Below are positions 1 to 9,400 of a stretch of DNA of 21,855 nucleotides, piece after piece (within the stretch, counting starts at the first letter, position 1; the number at the start of each line of letters is the position of its first letter). The translations under genes and the position numbers were made by a program. The notes beneath the pieces are model-generated. The model was not told the DNA's origin. It searched no databases and worked only from the letters and a program-made list of their open reading frames with translations. The DNA is from Collodictyon triciliatum. Taxonomy: Eukaryota; CRuMs. The stretch is taken from positions 1-21,855 of the forward strand of contig JBHJMP010000191.1 of the NCBI GenBank assembly GCA_043381765.1, read 5' to 3'.

Positions 1-77
<77 letters not shown>

Positions 78-97
78 AAAAAAAAAACAAAAAAAAA
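1..97. repeat. Poly(A) run at the window edge
   Basis: A pure A homopolymer of 76 bases is followed by two more A runs broken by single C bases. It lies just upstream of the first RAD50 exon visible here, so it is most likely inside a RAD50 intron. Its position at the very edge suggests that the assembly broke in low-complexity DNA. Confidence 0.9.
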
Positions 98-163
98 CAC
101 TAAAAAGAATGAATGATGACCTCTTCCCTATCTTTATCTTTATGTTTTTGTTTTTCATAACAG

Positions 164-2086
164 AGGAGACGAAGTTCGGGGGAGTCTTGAAAGATGTTTG
201 AGTTACCGCAAAATTGTTAAAGACATTCAGAAACAGGATGAGGAAATAGCGACATTGAGAGGTATTCTTTTGAGCATAAAAACCAAATAATTAAACCACG
301 AATGTACGAATATTCTATTTTAATTACATATTCCCCCCATCGTTTAAATCATTCCTTGAAGACTAATTGTTTTTTTTTTTTTAAAAAAAAAAACTACCTT
401 TATGAATGGTAATGACATGATTTAACACCATCATCGCGTCTGAAGAGCTAATGAGTTCGAGACGAAGTTTATCAATTCTTCAAAGCGAGTTGGAAAACCT
501 CAAAAAACAACGACAAGAGCTCGTCGAGCAGGTAATAACTGAGCCAACAAATCAACCAAACAAGACAAACAGAAGCACGCTATTTACTTTCCCAGCCTCT
601 TATAACGCCCTCTTCTGACTTTGACATGTGCTTTATTCCACGTGAAAGAGAGCGCGATTCCAGGGAGAAGAGCAGGCCAGGACGGAGCAGCTTTCGCGGC
701 TCCAACGCGAATTCGCGCAGGATAAATTCCAAAAGTCTTCTGAAAACCTGCAAAGAGCGCTTGTCCAATGCAAGGTATTGTCCCAAGTATTCATGTCTGG
801 TGCATGTGGTTGTTGTCATTACCGATGAAGACGGCAGCTTTTACAATTTGATAGGAACCTAACCAGTCATACCAATCAAAAGCTTCTTTCTTGTTCTTGT
901 TCTTTTTTCTTTTTTCCTTTTTTTTTTTTTTTGATTTAGGTTATGGAGCTCGCAAATGATGATATGGGCGCATACCACGGCGCGCTTGAAAAGTAATCAA
1001 AGCGCAAATCGCATTCTTCACGCCTGTTTATAATGGTCGCTATTGATTGCAGACAACTTTTCCCAATGCATCGCACACACATAATATCTCTCATCTTGTT
1101 TTTTATTTTCTTTTTCTTTTTCTTTTTCTTTTTCTTTTTCTTTTTCTTTTTCTTTTTCTTTTTCTTTTTCTTTTTCTTTTTCTTTTTCTTTTTCTTTTTC
1201 AAAAGAGCCCTTCTCAAGTACCACTCCCAAAAAATGGATGAGATCAACAAGTCCATCAAGGAGCTTTGGCAGAAGACATACCGCGGAAACGACATCGACA
1301 CCATTGAAATCCGGGCAGAGGCCGAAGAGAAAAATCGGTCGTCGTACAGCTACAGGGTATCGGAAAATCAAAACCAAAAAACAAAAAACAAAAATCGATA
1401 AAATCAAAAAAATCAAAAAAATCAAAAAAAAAACTAAAGAAAACTAAAAATAATCAAAATTCGCAGGTTGTGATGATCAAGGACGAGGTGGCCATCGACA
1501 TGCGCGGCCGCTGCAGCGCCGGACAGAAGGTTCTCGCGTGCCTGATTATCCGCCTGGCCCTGGCCGACAGCTTCTGCACAAACTGCGCGCTTCTCGCCCT
1601 CGACGAGCCCACCACAAACCTTGATTCCCGCAACATCCGCTCCTTTGCGAGTTCCCTCAGCGAGTAACTGCTCTTCACAAACCACATCATCATCACATCA
1701 TCACATCATCACCATCATCACATCATCACATCATCACATCATCACATCATCACATCATCACATCATCACATCATCATCATCATCATCACATCACATCATC
1801 ACATCATCACCATCACTGCAGCTTGATCGCCCAGCGGAGACAGACCTCAAACTTCCAACTCATCATCATCACCCACGACGAGGAGTTTGTCTCTGAGCTG
1901 GGCCGGGGCGGAAACACAGAGCACTACTGGCGAGTGTCCAAGAACGCCGCGTAAGTCGCCCTCCAAGAGCCTCTCTTTTGTGTTGCTGTTGTTGTCCTTT
2001 GCCATCCTGGCGGCGGGAGTTGTGATCACGGTTCCCTTTGCAGGCAACGAAGCGTGATCGAGCGGCAGGACATGAACACGCGCTAG
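164..2086 (+). CDS. RAD50: RAD50 DNA repair ATPase, C-terminal part (5' end outside window)
   Basis: RAD50 is the SMC-like ATPase of the MRE11-RAD50-NBS1 complex, which tethers and processes DNA double-strand breaks in the nucleus. Eight exons can be joined in phase: 164-261, 446-531, 664-774, 940-992, 1206-1356, 1467-1663, 1822-1950 and 2044-2086. They give about 288 residues and a TAG stop. The first three exons encode charged heptad-like sequence ([20 protein letters not shown]), the returning arm of the coiled coil. The fifth has the conserved [18 protein letters not shown] and [13 protein letters not shown]. The sixth carries the ABC signature [13 protein letters not shown] and Walker B with D-loop [12 protein letters not shown]. 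The seventh has the H-loop IIITHDEEF. All catalytic motifs expected in the C-terminal half are intact. The Walker A lobe, zinc hook and most of the coiled coil lie left of the window. Introns are GT-AG. The acceptor at 444-445 has a weak pyrimidine tract and is the least certain junction. Confidence 0.96.
1106..1200 (+). repeat. (TTTTTC)n microsatellite used as a splice-acceptor pyrimidine tract
   Basis: About sixteen copies of a TTTTTC hexamer end six bases before the RAD50 exon at 1206. The repeat sits exactly where the polypyrimidine tract of the intron 993-1205 should be. The same hexamer closes the window at 21640-21855. Reading it as protein gives only Phe/Leu or Lys/Glu runs, so it is not coding. 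Confidence 0.9.
1371..1446 (+). repeat. A-rich short-period repeat in a RAD50 intron
   Basis: Repeated units of the form AAAAAC, then AAAAATC, fill most of the intron 1357-1466. The tract is purine-rich on the sense strand, and the acceptor TTCGCAG follows after a short gap. No function is evident. Confidence 0.75.
1681..1817 (+). repeat. CATCAC/CATCAT trinucleotide-based repeat in a RAD50 intron
   Basis: An imperfect array of CATCAT and CATCAC units takes up nearly all of intron 1664-1821 and ends at the acceptor CACTGCAG. It would encode a His-rich peptide if read through, but the flanking exons join in phase without it and rebuild the RAD50 sequence between the D-loop and the H-loop. Confidence 0.9.
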
Positions 2087-2395
2087 CAGATCGTCCCTTC
2101 CACAGACGCGAGGCCGATCCGTCTCTTTCTCTCTCTCTCTCTCTTTCTTTTTTATAAAGCTCTTCCTTCTAAGTCGATCGACTCGCGCCGTCTCACAAGA
2201 TGGATCCCTGCCGGATGAATCACGGGGCAAGAAGGCGTGATTGAAGCTAGTTCCTTCGTTGCAACTTTTTTTTTCTGTTTGTTTTATAGCTTTTCCTGAT
2301 TATTAATTTTTATTTTATTTATTTTGTTTATTTATCCTTTGTGATCTGTGAAGGCGATCTCTGCCGATGCGATTCGCTCGGGCCACACGGCCGCT
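2087..2395. other. Convergent intergenic region between RAD50 and OST4
   Basis: RAD50 (plus) and OST4 (minus) end tail to tail here, so this stretch must hold both 3' UTRs and both polyadenylation signals. A CT run lies at about 2128-2146, and T-rich sequence with an ATTTATTTT motif lies at 2268-2340. I see no further coding sequence. Confidence 0.6.
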
Positions 2396-2509
2396 TCACT
2401 GGGCAGTCTTGAAGGCTTCGCTGCTGACATAGTGATGCAGGACGATCAGGAGGAAGATGGACGTGCCGATGATGTTGACAAATGTGCCGAGATCCTCGTC
2501 CGTGAACAT
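2396..2509 (-). CDS. OST4: OST4, smallest subunit of oligosaccharyltransferase (37 aa)
   Basis: Starting at the ATG at 2509 (minus), one uninterrupted exon encodes 37 residues and a TGA stop. It starts MFTDEDLGTFVNIIGTSIF, continues LLIVLHHYV, and ends in a short polar tail. This matches the OST4 family in length (36-37 residues), in the M-x-[TS]-D-x-x-L start, in the single membrane helix (about residues 9-28) with its small-residue centre, and in the HYV that follows the helix. OST4 is a single-pass ER membrane protein that stabilises the STT3-containing oligosaccharyltransferase complex, which N-glycosylates nascent proteins. The gene is intron-free although its neighbours have up to 41 introns. 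Upstream there is only repetitive sequence and no extension of the frame. The call comes from pattern resemblance. At this size a chance ORF is possible in principle, but the agreement is position by position. Confidence 0.9.
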   Translation of the reverse strand: MFTDEDLGTFVNIIGTSIFLLIVLHHYVSSEAFKTAQ

Positions 2510-2969
2510 GCTCTCTGTCTTTGTCTCTGTTTCTCTGTCTTTGTCTTTGTCTGTTTCTCTGTCTTTGTCTGCCGCCGCTTGTCAGATTCAGGCCGCCTGT
2601 GTTGTTGAGTTGTTAGACAGGATATATGATATCTGCAGCAAGGGATCCCTTAGGGTTCTCTTCGACTCCGCCCGGAATGTTCTTGGTTGGCTTCTTTGCC
2701 CGATGTGCAGGACGATGTTTGGAGCAGTTCTGATTCATGTTGACGTGCTGTGTAAAATTAAATTCCGCAATTGGTGGTATGTGGATATCCATTGATTTGC
2801 TCGATTTTATTAGATAAGGTATGGTCACCCGTTCTATGTTTTTCTTTGGCGTGGATTTTTTTTTCTCTTTCTTTTCTCGTCTGTTTGTGTCGATAGTTTT
2901 GTGATTGCGGCATCTTCGGAGTTGTGTGTTATTGTGGTGTTGGAGAAGTAAATTCATAAGAAGGGGGTT
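2510..2969. promoter_or_regulatory. Upstream region of OST4 and 3' flank of the transporter gene
   Basis: Both flanking genes run on the minus strand, so this 460-nt stretch must contain the 3' end of the transporter transcript and the promoter and 5' UTR of OST4. A GACAAAGACAGAGAAACA-type repeat (minus-strand sense, 2511-2571) begins immediately upstream of the OST4 ATG. A 114-codon open frame on the minus strand (2613-2957) is Lys/Asn/His-rich and shows no recognisable motif. I treat it as non-coding. Confidence 0.5.
2511..2571 (-). repeat. CT/TG-rich imperfect repeat abutting the OST4 start codon
   Basis: On the plus strand the units are CTGTCTTTGT and CTGTTTCT; in the OST4 sense they are purine-rich AGACAAAGACAG. 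The tract ends one base before the start codon and probably makes up most of the 5' leader. Confidence 0.7.
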
Positions 2970-5900
2970 CTAAATAGATTCATCCTCAACGACGATTGAT
3001 TCGCGGATGCGCGTCAATGGGAAGAGAAAGAACCAAGCAACAATCGAAATCACCCAGCACGTTGATTGGATGGTGAAGATTGCACACCCCAGCTTTTCGG
3101 CATCCTGCATCAAATTTATAATAAAAAATTATTAAAAAGAGATGGTGTATTCATTAGTTCTTCAGGTCAAGCTTCGAAAACATGGGATAAGAACGAAGAG
3201 GGAGTGAAAAGTAAATCAATATTTTGAGATAATTCGGTCGAGATAAAAAGAGAAATTTTTTTCATTCTTATTGTTAAAAAAAAACACAAGAATAAAACAA
3301 AAAAAATAAAAACAAAAAAATTAAAACAAAAAAATTAAAACAAAAAAATTAAAACAAAAAATTAAAACATAAAATAAAAACATAAAATAAAAACACAAAT
3401 AAAACCATAAAATATAAACATAAAATATAAACATAAAATATAAACATAAAATATAAACATAAAATATAAACATAAAATATAAACATAAAATATAAACATA
3501 AAATAGAAACATAAAATAGAAACATAAAATAGAAACATAAAATAGAAACATAAAATAGAAACATAAAATAGAAACATAAAATAGAAACATAAAATAAAAA
3601 CACTAAATATAAAAACAAGAATAAGTCAAAAATAAATATAAACTGCACATTGTCGTTGACAGAGCCGTTCAGGTTATCCTTGTCAGCATCGTAAAGAAAC
3701 TATGTGCATGCAAAATTGAGTGATACGAAGGAGGCAGGACAAGGTAGATATCCCTGTCAACAAATAGGGAAAAAAACCACAAGAAAAACAAGATACATTT
3801 TCTTTCTGTGACTTACTACATGACGTGAAAATATAAAAACAAGCAAAGGCCCCAATGAACTGAAAACCCCCTCGATGAAGTAGCAAATGTTGTATATGCT
3901 TTGTATATCCTGCGTATTTCGCCAAACAAAAGATAAAGCGAGTCAGATGTGGGTATGGCAATAAAGGATAATGTCATAATGATGTTTTTTTTCTTCTGAG
4001 ATGATAGTAAAAAGACGAAAGAATAACAAAATTAAAGCAGTAAAATGTATATTATTTTTAATCAAACTATTTTTTTTTTGGCTTATGTATGAAATTAGTA
4101 AACTTACATGGTCAATATAATTACGCTGGACGAACGAGATGAATGTGCCGTTTACAAAATAATTTGAAAAAGAAAACGTCAATAGAATTAAGAAAGGAAG
4201 AAACCATGAGGCACTATCACGTCGCACCAGAATCAGATTGAAGGAGATTGAAGCAAGAATATAGCCGATTGTTAAGCACTGTGCAACCCCATAAAATGTG
4301 GAGGTCTTTGAAGACCGCTCTGTTATGTGCTCGCCAGACTGTTGACCCATCCATGAGCCACATTGAACTCCGACATGGGCAGCTATGTACGAAAAGACAA
4401 TGACGGCGCAGTTTTTATTCCCGTGATACAGTAGAATGGGATAGAAAACCATCGTTTCATTTACGATTGACTGCGCTGTGATCTAAGTTGAATAAGTGGG
4501 GGGCGGGGGGAAAGAGAGAAAAGAAAGAGAAAATGATGTGATAAAAAACAAAAAAACAAAAGGGGAGATAATTGCTTACATTTACATAGGAAGTCTTACA
4601 AAATGTCGTAAAGTAGATGTTATGGGATATAATCAAGCTTCTAACTCATTCCATAAGTCTATATATGATATGGATTTACACTCACCAACGCAGTCAGCAT
4701 GATGAAGGAGCTCTTGCTGTGTTGCAAGACAGAGTCCTTTGATGAAAAAAAAGACATCGACTCAGAAATCTCCGAGGTCGAATCCATCGAAGAGTGTAAA
4801 CTTTCCGGGCGTGGCGGGTCGTCTCTTCTGACCAGATGAAACACCAACCTTGAGGAAATGTAGTTTGGAGAGACAAACATGGACCGAATATACTGATGCA
4901 AGGGCGTATTGGGAATTCGAGAGAGACGCCAGACTAGGACTCGGATGACTACACCGGCCAAAAAGAACAGAGTAAGCATGATGGCATAGAGCCAAGTGAC
5001 GCGGCCATCTGCCGCCAAATCCACCCACTGATAGTTTCGCAGCGTGTAAGACAGCGAGAGAGCCATCAAACCCGAGGAGACAAGAAACACAATCTTTGCG
5101 ATGCGATTGGACAGGGAAGGGTTCTTTGTCGCCAAATCGGCCAGCAGCGGGCGCGTGTGGACGAGCTGCGCATACGAAAAGAAGGCGGCCGAGAGAAGCA
5201 TCATGACCCGGAGCGTGTACATGTCGCCGCCAACAAGAATGAGGGGCAGGAAAGTGGCGATGGGCCAGAGACACGCCAACGTGAGTGTGGGCCGAAGCGG
5301 CACAACGTTGTAGCCGACGATGCGATACCAGAACGAGAGAAAGAGCCACGGCAGCAGCAAGCGCAGAATGCAGACGGTTGCAAAGAACAGCAGCGGGTCG
5401 CTCAAGTCCCGCGACCAGATCTCCTCATCGCGCGGCGCTGCCTTCTTGCCGGCCGACGCGTCAGGGGCAGAGTCCGAGGGCGACGACTCGAGAAAGAGCA
5501 GCGGCGTGAGAAAAGCCAGGAGCCAATGCAGCCCGCGTTGCACATGCAGCAGAATCAAGAGCGCGTATGTGCGGCCGCGCGTGAGGATGTTGAACTGGTG
5601 GAAGGTCGAGTACATCTCCGGGTTGTAGTATGCGTCTGGCGGCAGAATCAGGCCGCCGTTTCCGAAGGCGTAGGAAGTTGCGTTTGCGTTTGCGTTTGCG
5701 TTTGCATTTGCGTGAGTGTCGAGGCCAAGGCTCATGCTGAGCGAGTGCGCAAAGGACTGCGGCCGCGGGAATGTGCCCGATGCAAAAGACCGGACGCTTG
5801 GAAAGGACTCGTGCGTGTCAGACGTGGCCGTGTTTGACGGGGCGATCAGACCGGCTTCGGAGTCGGACGGCAGCTGCGAGTGCGGCCGTGCGCTTTGTGG

Positions 5901-6134
5901 AGAGACGGAGCGTGTGGCCCGCTCGGACGGAGACGCTGAGGCGGACGGACTTGTTTGCGGCGAGAGCAAATGCGGCGGCGCGTCGGGCGATTTGGACGGC
6001 GGGCGCAGTTCGGGCAGGCTGATGTCTCGTGTGTGGTTGGATTCGCGGCGCTGCGTTGGGTCGAGAAGTGCCGTGCTTTGGGCCGAGAGATCGTTGTGGT
6101 GTGTGCGTGTCTTGAGTGTGGGATGGCTGTCCAT
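2970..6134 (-). CDS. Polytopic membrane transporter-like protein (MFS-superfamily-like, about 700 aa)
   Basis: Five exons join in phase 0 on the minus strand: 6134-4686, 4482-4108, 3909-3817, 3699-3649 and 3104-2970. They give 2103 nt, or 700 residues plus TAG. Residues 1 to about 160 are Ser/Pro-rich and look disordered, with an Asn-Ala dipeptide run near residue 145. Six hydrophobic helices follow in exon 1, then a Ser-rich charged loop, then about five or six more helices in exons 2-5. This 6 + loop + 5/6 plan suits the major facilitator superfamily. The stretch FLPFLILLTFSFSNYFVNGT resembles a late helix of equilibrative nucleoside transporters (SLC29), but the N-terminal half lacks the LPWN motif of that family, so I give no substrate. 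The intron 3105-3648 is much the longest and holds a tandem repeat. The fourth exon (acidic loop YDADKDN) uses a weak GTGCAG donor and is the least certain. The start is the first ATG after an A-rich tract. Confidence 0.82.
3105..3622 (-). repeat. Intronic AT-rich tandem array with 13- and 14-mer units
   Basis: Three blocks follow one another on the plus strand. Units of AAAAAAATTAAAAC span about 3303-3366. About eight copies of ATAAAATATAAAC span about 3409-3500. About eight copies of ATAAAATAGAAAC span about 3500-3595. The last two blocks differ by one base per unit, so the array expanded in separate batches. It lies inside the last intron of the transporter gene. All reading frames give a monotonous FYVSILC-type pattern, not a protein. 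The part from 3105 to about 3290 is ordinary intron. Confidence 0.88.
5679..5712 (-). repeat. In-frame hexanucleotide repeat coding for (Asn-Ala)n
   Basis: On the coding (minus) strand a GCAAAC unit is repeated about five times within exon 1 of the transporter gene. It encodes alternating Ala and Asn just before the first membrane helix. A six-base period keeps the frame during expansion or contraction, so this site may be length-polymorphic. Confidence 0.9.
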
Positions 6135-6184
6135 CGGCTCGGCTCCTTTTTTTTTTTTTTTTATTTTTTATTATTATTATTATT

Positions 6185-6236
<52 letters not shown>

Positions 6237-6448
6237 TGGGTGACAGGTTGATCCGTTTTCTTGCTGATGCATGTGCGAATCGCGGCATCATAAATGACGG
6301 CAATGCGTTTGCATGGGAATTGCGTGGCAGGTTGGCGAAAAAGGGAGTTTGGGGTTGTGAATGAGCGAATGAGCTTTACAGAGATATATGATTTCCTGTC
6401 ATTCTCTTTATGATTCGCTCCTCGATTCGTTTCGGTTGGTGGGTGCGG
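6135..6448. promoter_or_regulatory. Short intergenic region: WDR7 3' flank and transporter promoter
   Basis: Only 314 nt separate the WDR7-like stop codon from the transporter ATG, and both genes run on the minus strand. The region must hold the WDR7 polyadenylation site and the transporter promoter. From 6147 to 6235 it is almost pure T on the plus strand (A in the sense strand), broken by a TTATTATTATTATTG block. The rest is mixed sequence without a clear motif. Confidence 0.55.
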
Positions 6449-9400
6449 TTAGATGGAGACAGTGAAGGAGTCGCCGCGTCCGCGCATTAGGGTGGCTGTG
6501 TTGTGTGATGTCCAGAGAAGGCGCACGTGGTCGATGATGAATGCGTTTGTGAGGTTTCCTGGGTGTGTGTATGGATGTTTGTGCGTGCAGGTGGATAGAT
6601 CAATACTTTGTGGTTGTGAGCGTTGATGGAAAGTTGGTGTTTATTACTTTCTGTGGGCGGAACATTGTATACACCCATGAGTTTTGGTGTGGGTGCGCTC
6701 AAGATGGAGAAGACTGATTGCTGCAAACTGAGAGACAAATATATAAATGAAATGCATGTTTTGGGTGTAAAGAGACATTATGTATGATGAGTAGGAAATC
6801 ATGACGCTCTGAAAAATTTGATTCAAAAAAAGAAATACTTTATGATGCGGATGGTAGAATCTCCCTGTGGAGGTATTGATTATTAGTATTATAATTATAA
6901 TTTCTTATTTAAAAAACCACATGCATTATTAGTTCTTAACTATTATTTTCATGACGCAAACCATAAAGTAAACATGTTAGTTGTTGTATTCAGTTTGGTG
7001 CACGACCAAGTTGATACCTTTGAAAAGCTGGCCAGGTGTTTCCCATCGTTGGAAAAGCAGACACAGGTGATAGAGTCCACGTGGCCCTATGGACGAGCAC
7101 GCAAGTTGTTAGCAAGGATTTGGAATAAAAACATTGTTTTCAATGGAGCTACTTCGTGATTTCATCAAATACACTCTTTCTTTTGTTACTGCCACTGTCA
7201 CCGCTACTAACTTTGTTTTTTGTTTTTTTTTTAAAGAAAACAAGCCATTCATACTTCGATGGCATATAGCCTATTGGTTGTCTTCAGGTCATATACAAGA
7301 ACAAGTTTCTCCTTCGTCCCGACCGCCAGTCGCTGGGAGGCAGCATGGAAACTCGTGTTTGGGAATCTTGGTTTCATGGTTTGTATAAAAAATATAAAGT
7401 AATGTAAAATGAGATTGTAATCTTCATTCTGCCATGAGTGTATGCAGTTCTATATCCGGATTAAACAAGTTAATTTTTTTGTTACAAAATTCAAACATTT
7501 TGATCATTTGATGGATAAACAGAGTGACTGATTGTAAGCACGAATCACGACAGGGACATTCCGGCCCCATTGGTTGCAGAATCGCTGGTAAAAAAAAAAA
7601 AAAAAAGAGTGTTGCGTTGATGCCGAGAGGTGATAATTATTCAATATTGCTTATCCAAAAATACAATCCCACCGTCAATTAAATGCGGCACGTAGAAAAA
7701 ATATGACGGCGGAAACTAACAAAATCATACATGGAATATTTCAGTAATCTGGCCAACAAAAAATATGTTAATTAGTTGAGTATTATTTCCTTGATAAAAA
7801 ATATTCAAACATAAAAGTAATCTCGTGATACCGCTTTCACAGCCTTTGTCAGTGCATTAATGGCTGCTGGTTGCTCTCGTGATGGTGCCTTATCTCTGGA
7901 TAGAAACCACGACAATGATGCAATCACAGATGCAGGGTCGAAGCTAGAAATGACCTGAAAGGCTGCTTGGATTAAGTGATATATTGTCTTTGATATTAAA
8001 ATACTTTAATAAAAAGATTGAATTATCGATTCTTTTTCCAAGGCTTATATGCGTTTTACTAAATGCGGTTATGCAACCTTGAGAACAGGATGAGGACCAC
8101 TGTGTGATTTGGACGAAAGATAATATGAAGAGCTGTGGGATAGAAATTATGATTATTTTCGCAGATTTAAACCAGTGAAGACGCGACGCACGTGAGCGAT
8201 AAAAAAAGAAGGATTTTGGAACCTGCTTGATGACTGCAGGTATGCTCTTGATATCTACAACAGACGTAGGGATTATTGTACTTACTCAAGAGAAATAAGG
8301 AGAAATAAGGAGAAATAAGGAGAAATAAGGAGAAATAAGGAGAAATTAAAAAGTTAAAAATGATTGAATTGGAATTAACAACATAAAAGAACATGAAAAA
8401 AATCCAGAACAAACGTTTCTTAAACACAAGAAATCCTTTCGCAATTAAATCACCCGCCATGGCTGCTCGATATCCAGACGAGTCTACAAATAAAAATTTG
8501 AGAAGGAAAGAAGGTGTTATTGATTTGAATGTGAAACTTTTCGAACAAAATACATTTAATGAACGATGTAAAATTGTTACGGTGGTACGAATGTTCGTTT
8601 TATAATAAAATAAAAGAATAAAAAAAAAACTTCTCAGAATTTCCTCCAAATGAGCCGCGACATTCGCCACGAGTGCAGATCTAATTTGAAGTATGTGCAA
8701 TTAAGTTACCTCTGATGCAAACCCGATTTTCTGAATCAATCCTTTCTATTTCTAATAGTTAATATTGCTATCAATGACTCCAACAATAATTAGTATTACT
8801 TTGTTTCGGATGATAGTGGGACGTTTACAAATATAGCTGCAACCGAAAAGACTGCGGCTGGCACAGGAACTAGACAATTAAGTTTTCCTTTAGAATTGTC
8901 CAAGTCTTGCAGTCTTTCGTTTTCCAAAGAGTCAGGACATAATATAGAGATAAAAGACAACTTCTGCTTTCCCACAGCAGAATTAGTCGATCCACTTCAT
9001 CTGCCTTCAATGTAGAAAGAATGGCCTTTGTAAGCGTGTGGGCTGTGTACTGGATATCATCTGGATATTAAAAAGAACATGAAAAGAAAAGCTTGTCTTT
9101 GTGGTGCTAATAGAAATTAAAATGAACTTGAAAGGTTGGACAGTGTTTAATGTCTTGTTTCCTTTTTTTCTTTCATCTTATGACATATCATATAATGAAA
9201 GCTATGAACACATTAGTAATATTTTGGCTTTGCTTACCATGAGCATCATGCCATGAGCGCATCAGAACAGGAAGAGATGGGGGTATATATACCGCACTAT
9301 GGCCAGGGAGGGTAGTGCAGTACTCAGTGATTAGCCTGTACAAATGGGGGCGCAGCTCATTCTCTTGTTGGTCAAGCGCACCGATTAAAACATGAATCCA

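Noticed and set aside
936-1425. Open frames giving long Lys, Lys-Glu, Phe or Phe-Leu runs
   Set aside because: They are translations of the (TTTTTC)n repeat in a RAD50 intron; the flanking exons join in phase without them.
1621-1896. His/Ser-rich plus-strand frame across the CATCAC repeat
   Set aside because: It lies in the intron 1664-1821 and in the wrong frame for the RAD50 exon that follows.
2613-2957. 114-codon minus-strand frame between OST4 and the transporter gene
   Set aside because: Basic, Asn/His-rich, with no motif or membrane helix; it lies in the inter-genic stretch and looks like chance openness.
3303-3595. Tandem array considered as a CRISPR or satellite
   Set aside because: Units are contiguous with no unique spacers, in a eukaryotic intron; a simple tandem repeat explains it.
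3321-3648. Minus-strand frames reading repeated FYVSILC or FYVYILC, superficially like a membrane protein
   Set aside because: These are the 13-mer tandem repeat read in all three frames; three overlapping frames with the same text show it is not coding.
2970-4482. CLN3 (battenin) or a confirmed nucleoside transporter for the polytopic protein
   Set aside because: The resemblance is limited to one or two helices and the N-terminal signature residues of those families are absent, so only a superfamily-level call is justified.
5101-5837. Plus-strand frames of up to 226 codons opposite the transporter exon
   Set aside because: They are antisense shadows of a GC-richer coding exon; the minus strand has the membrane helices and a consistent splice pattern.
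6974-7388. Plus-strand frames of 61 and 84 codons
   Set aside because: They lie opposite WDR7-like exons that encode clear WD40 text on the minus strand.
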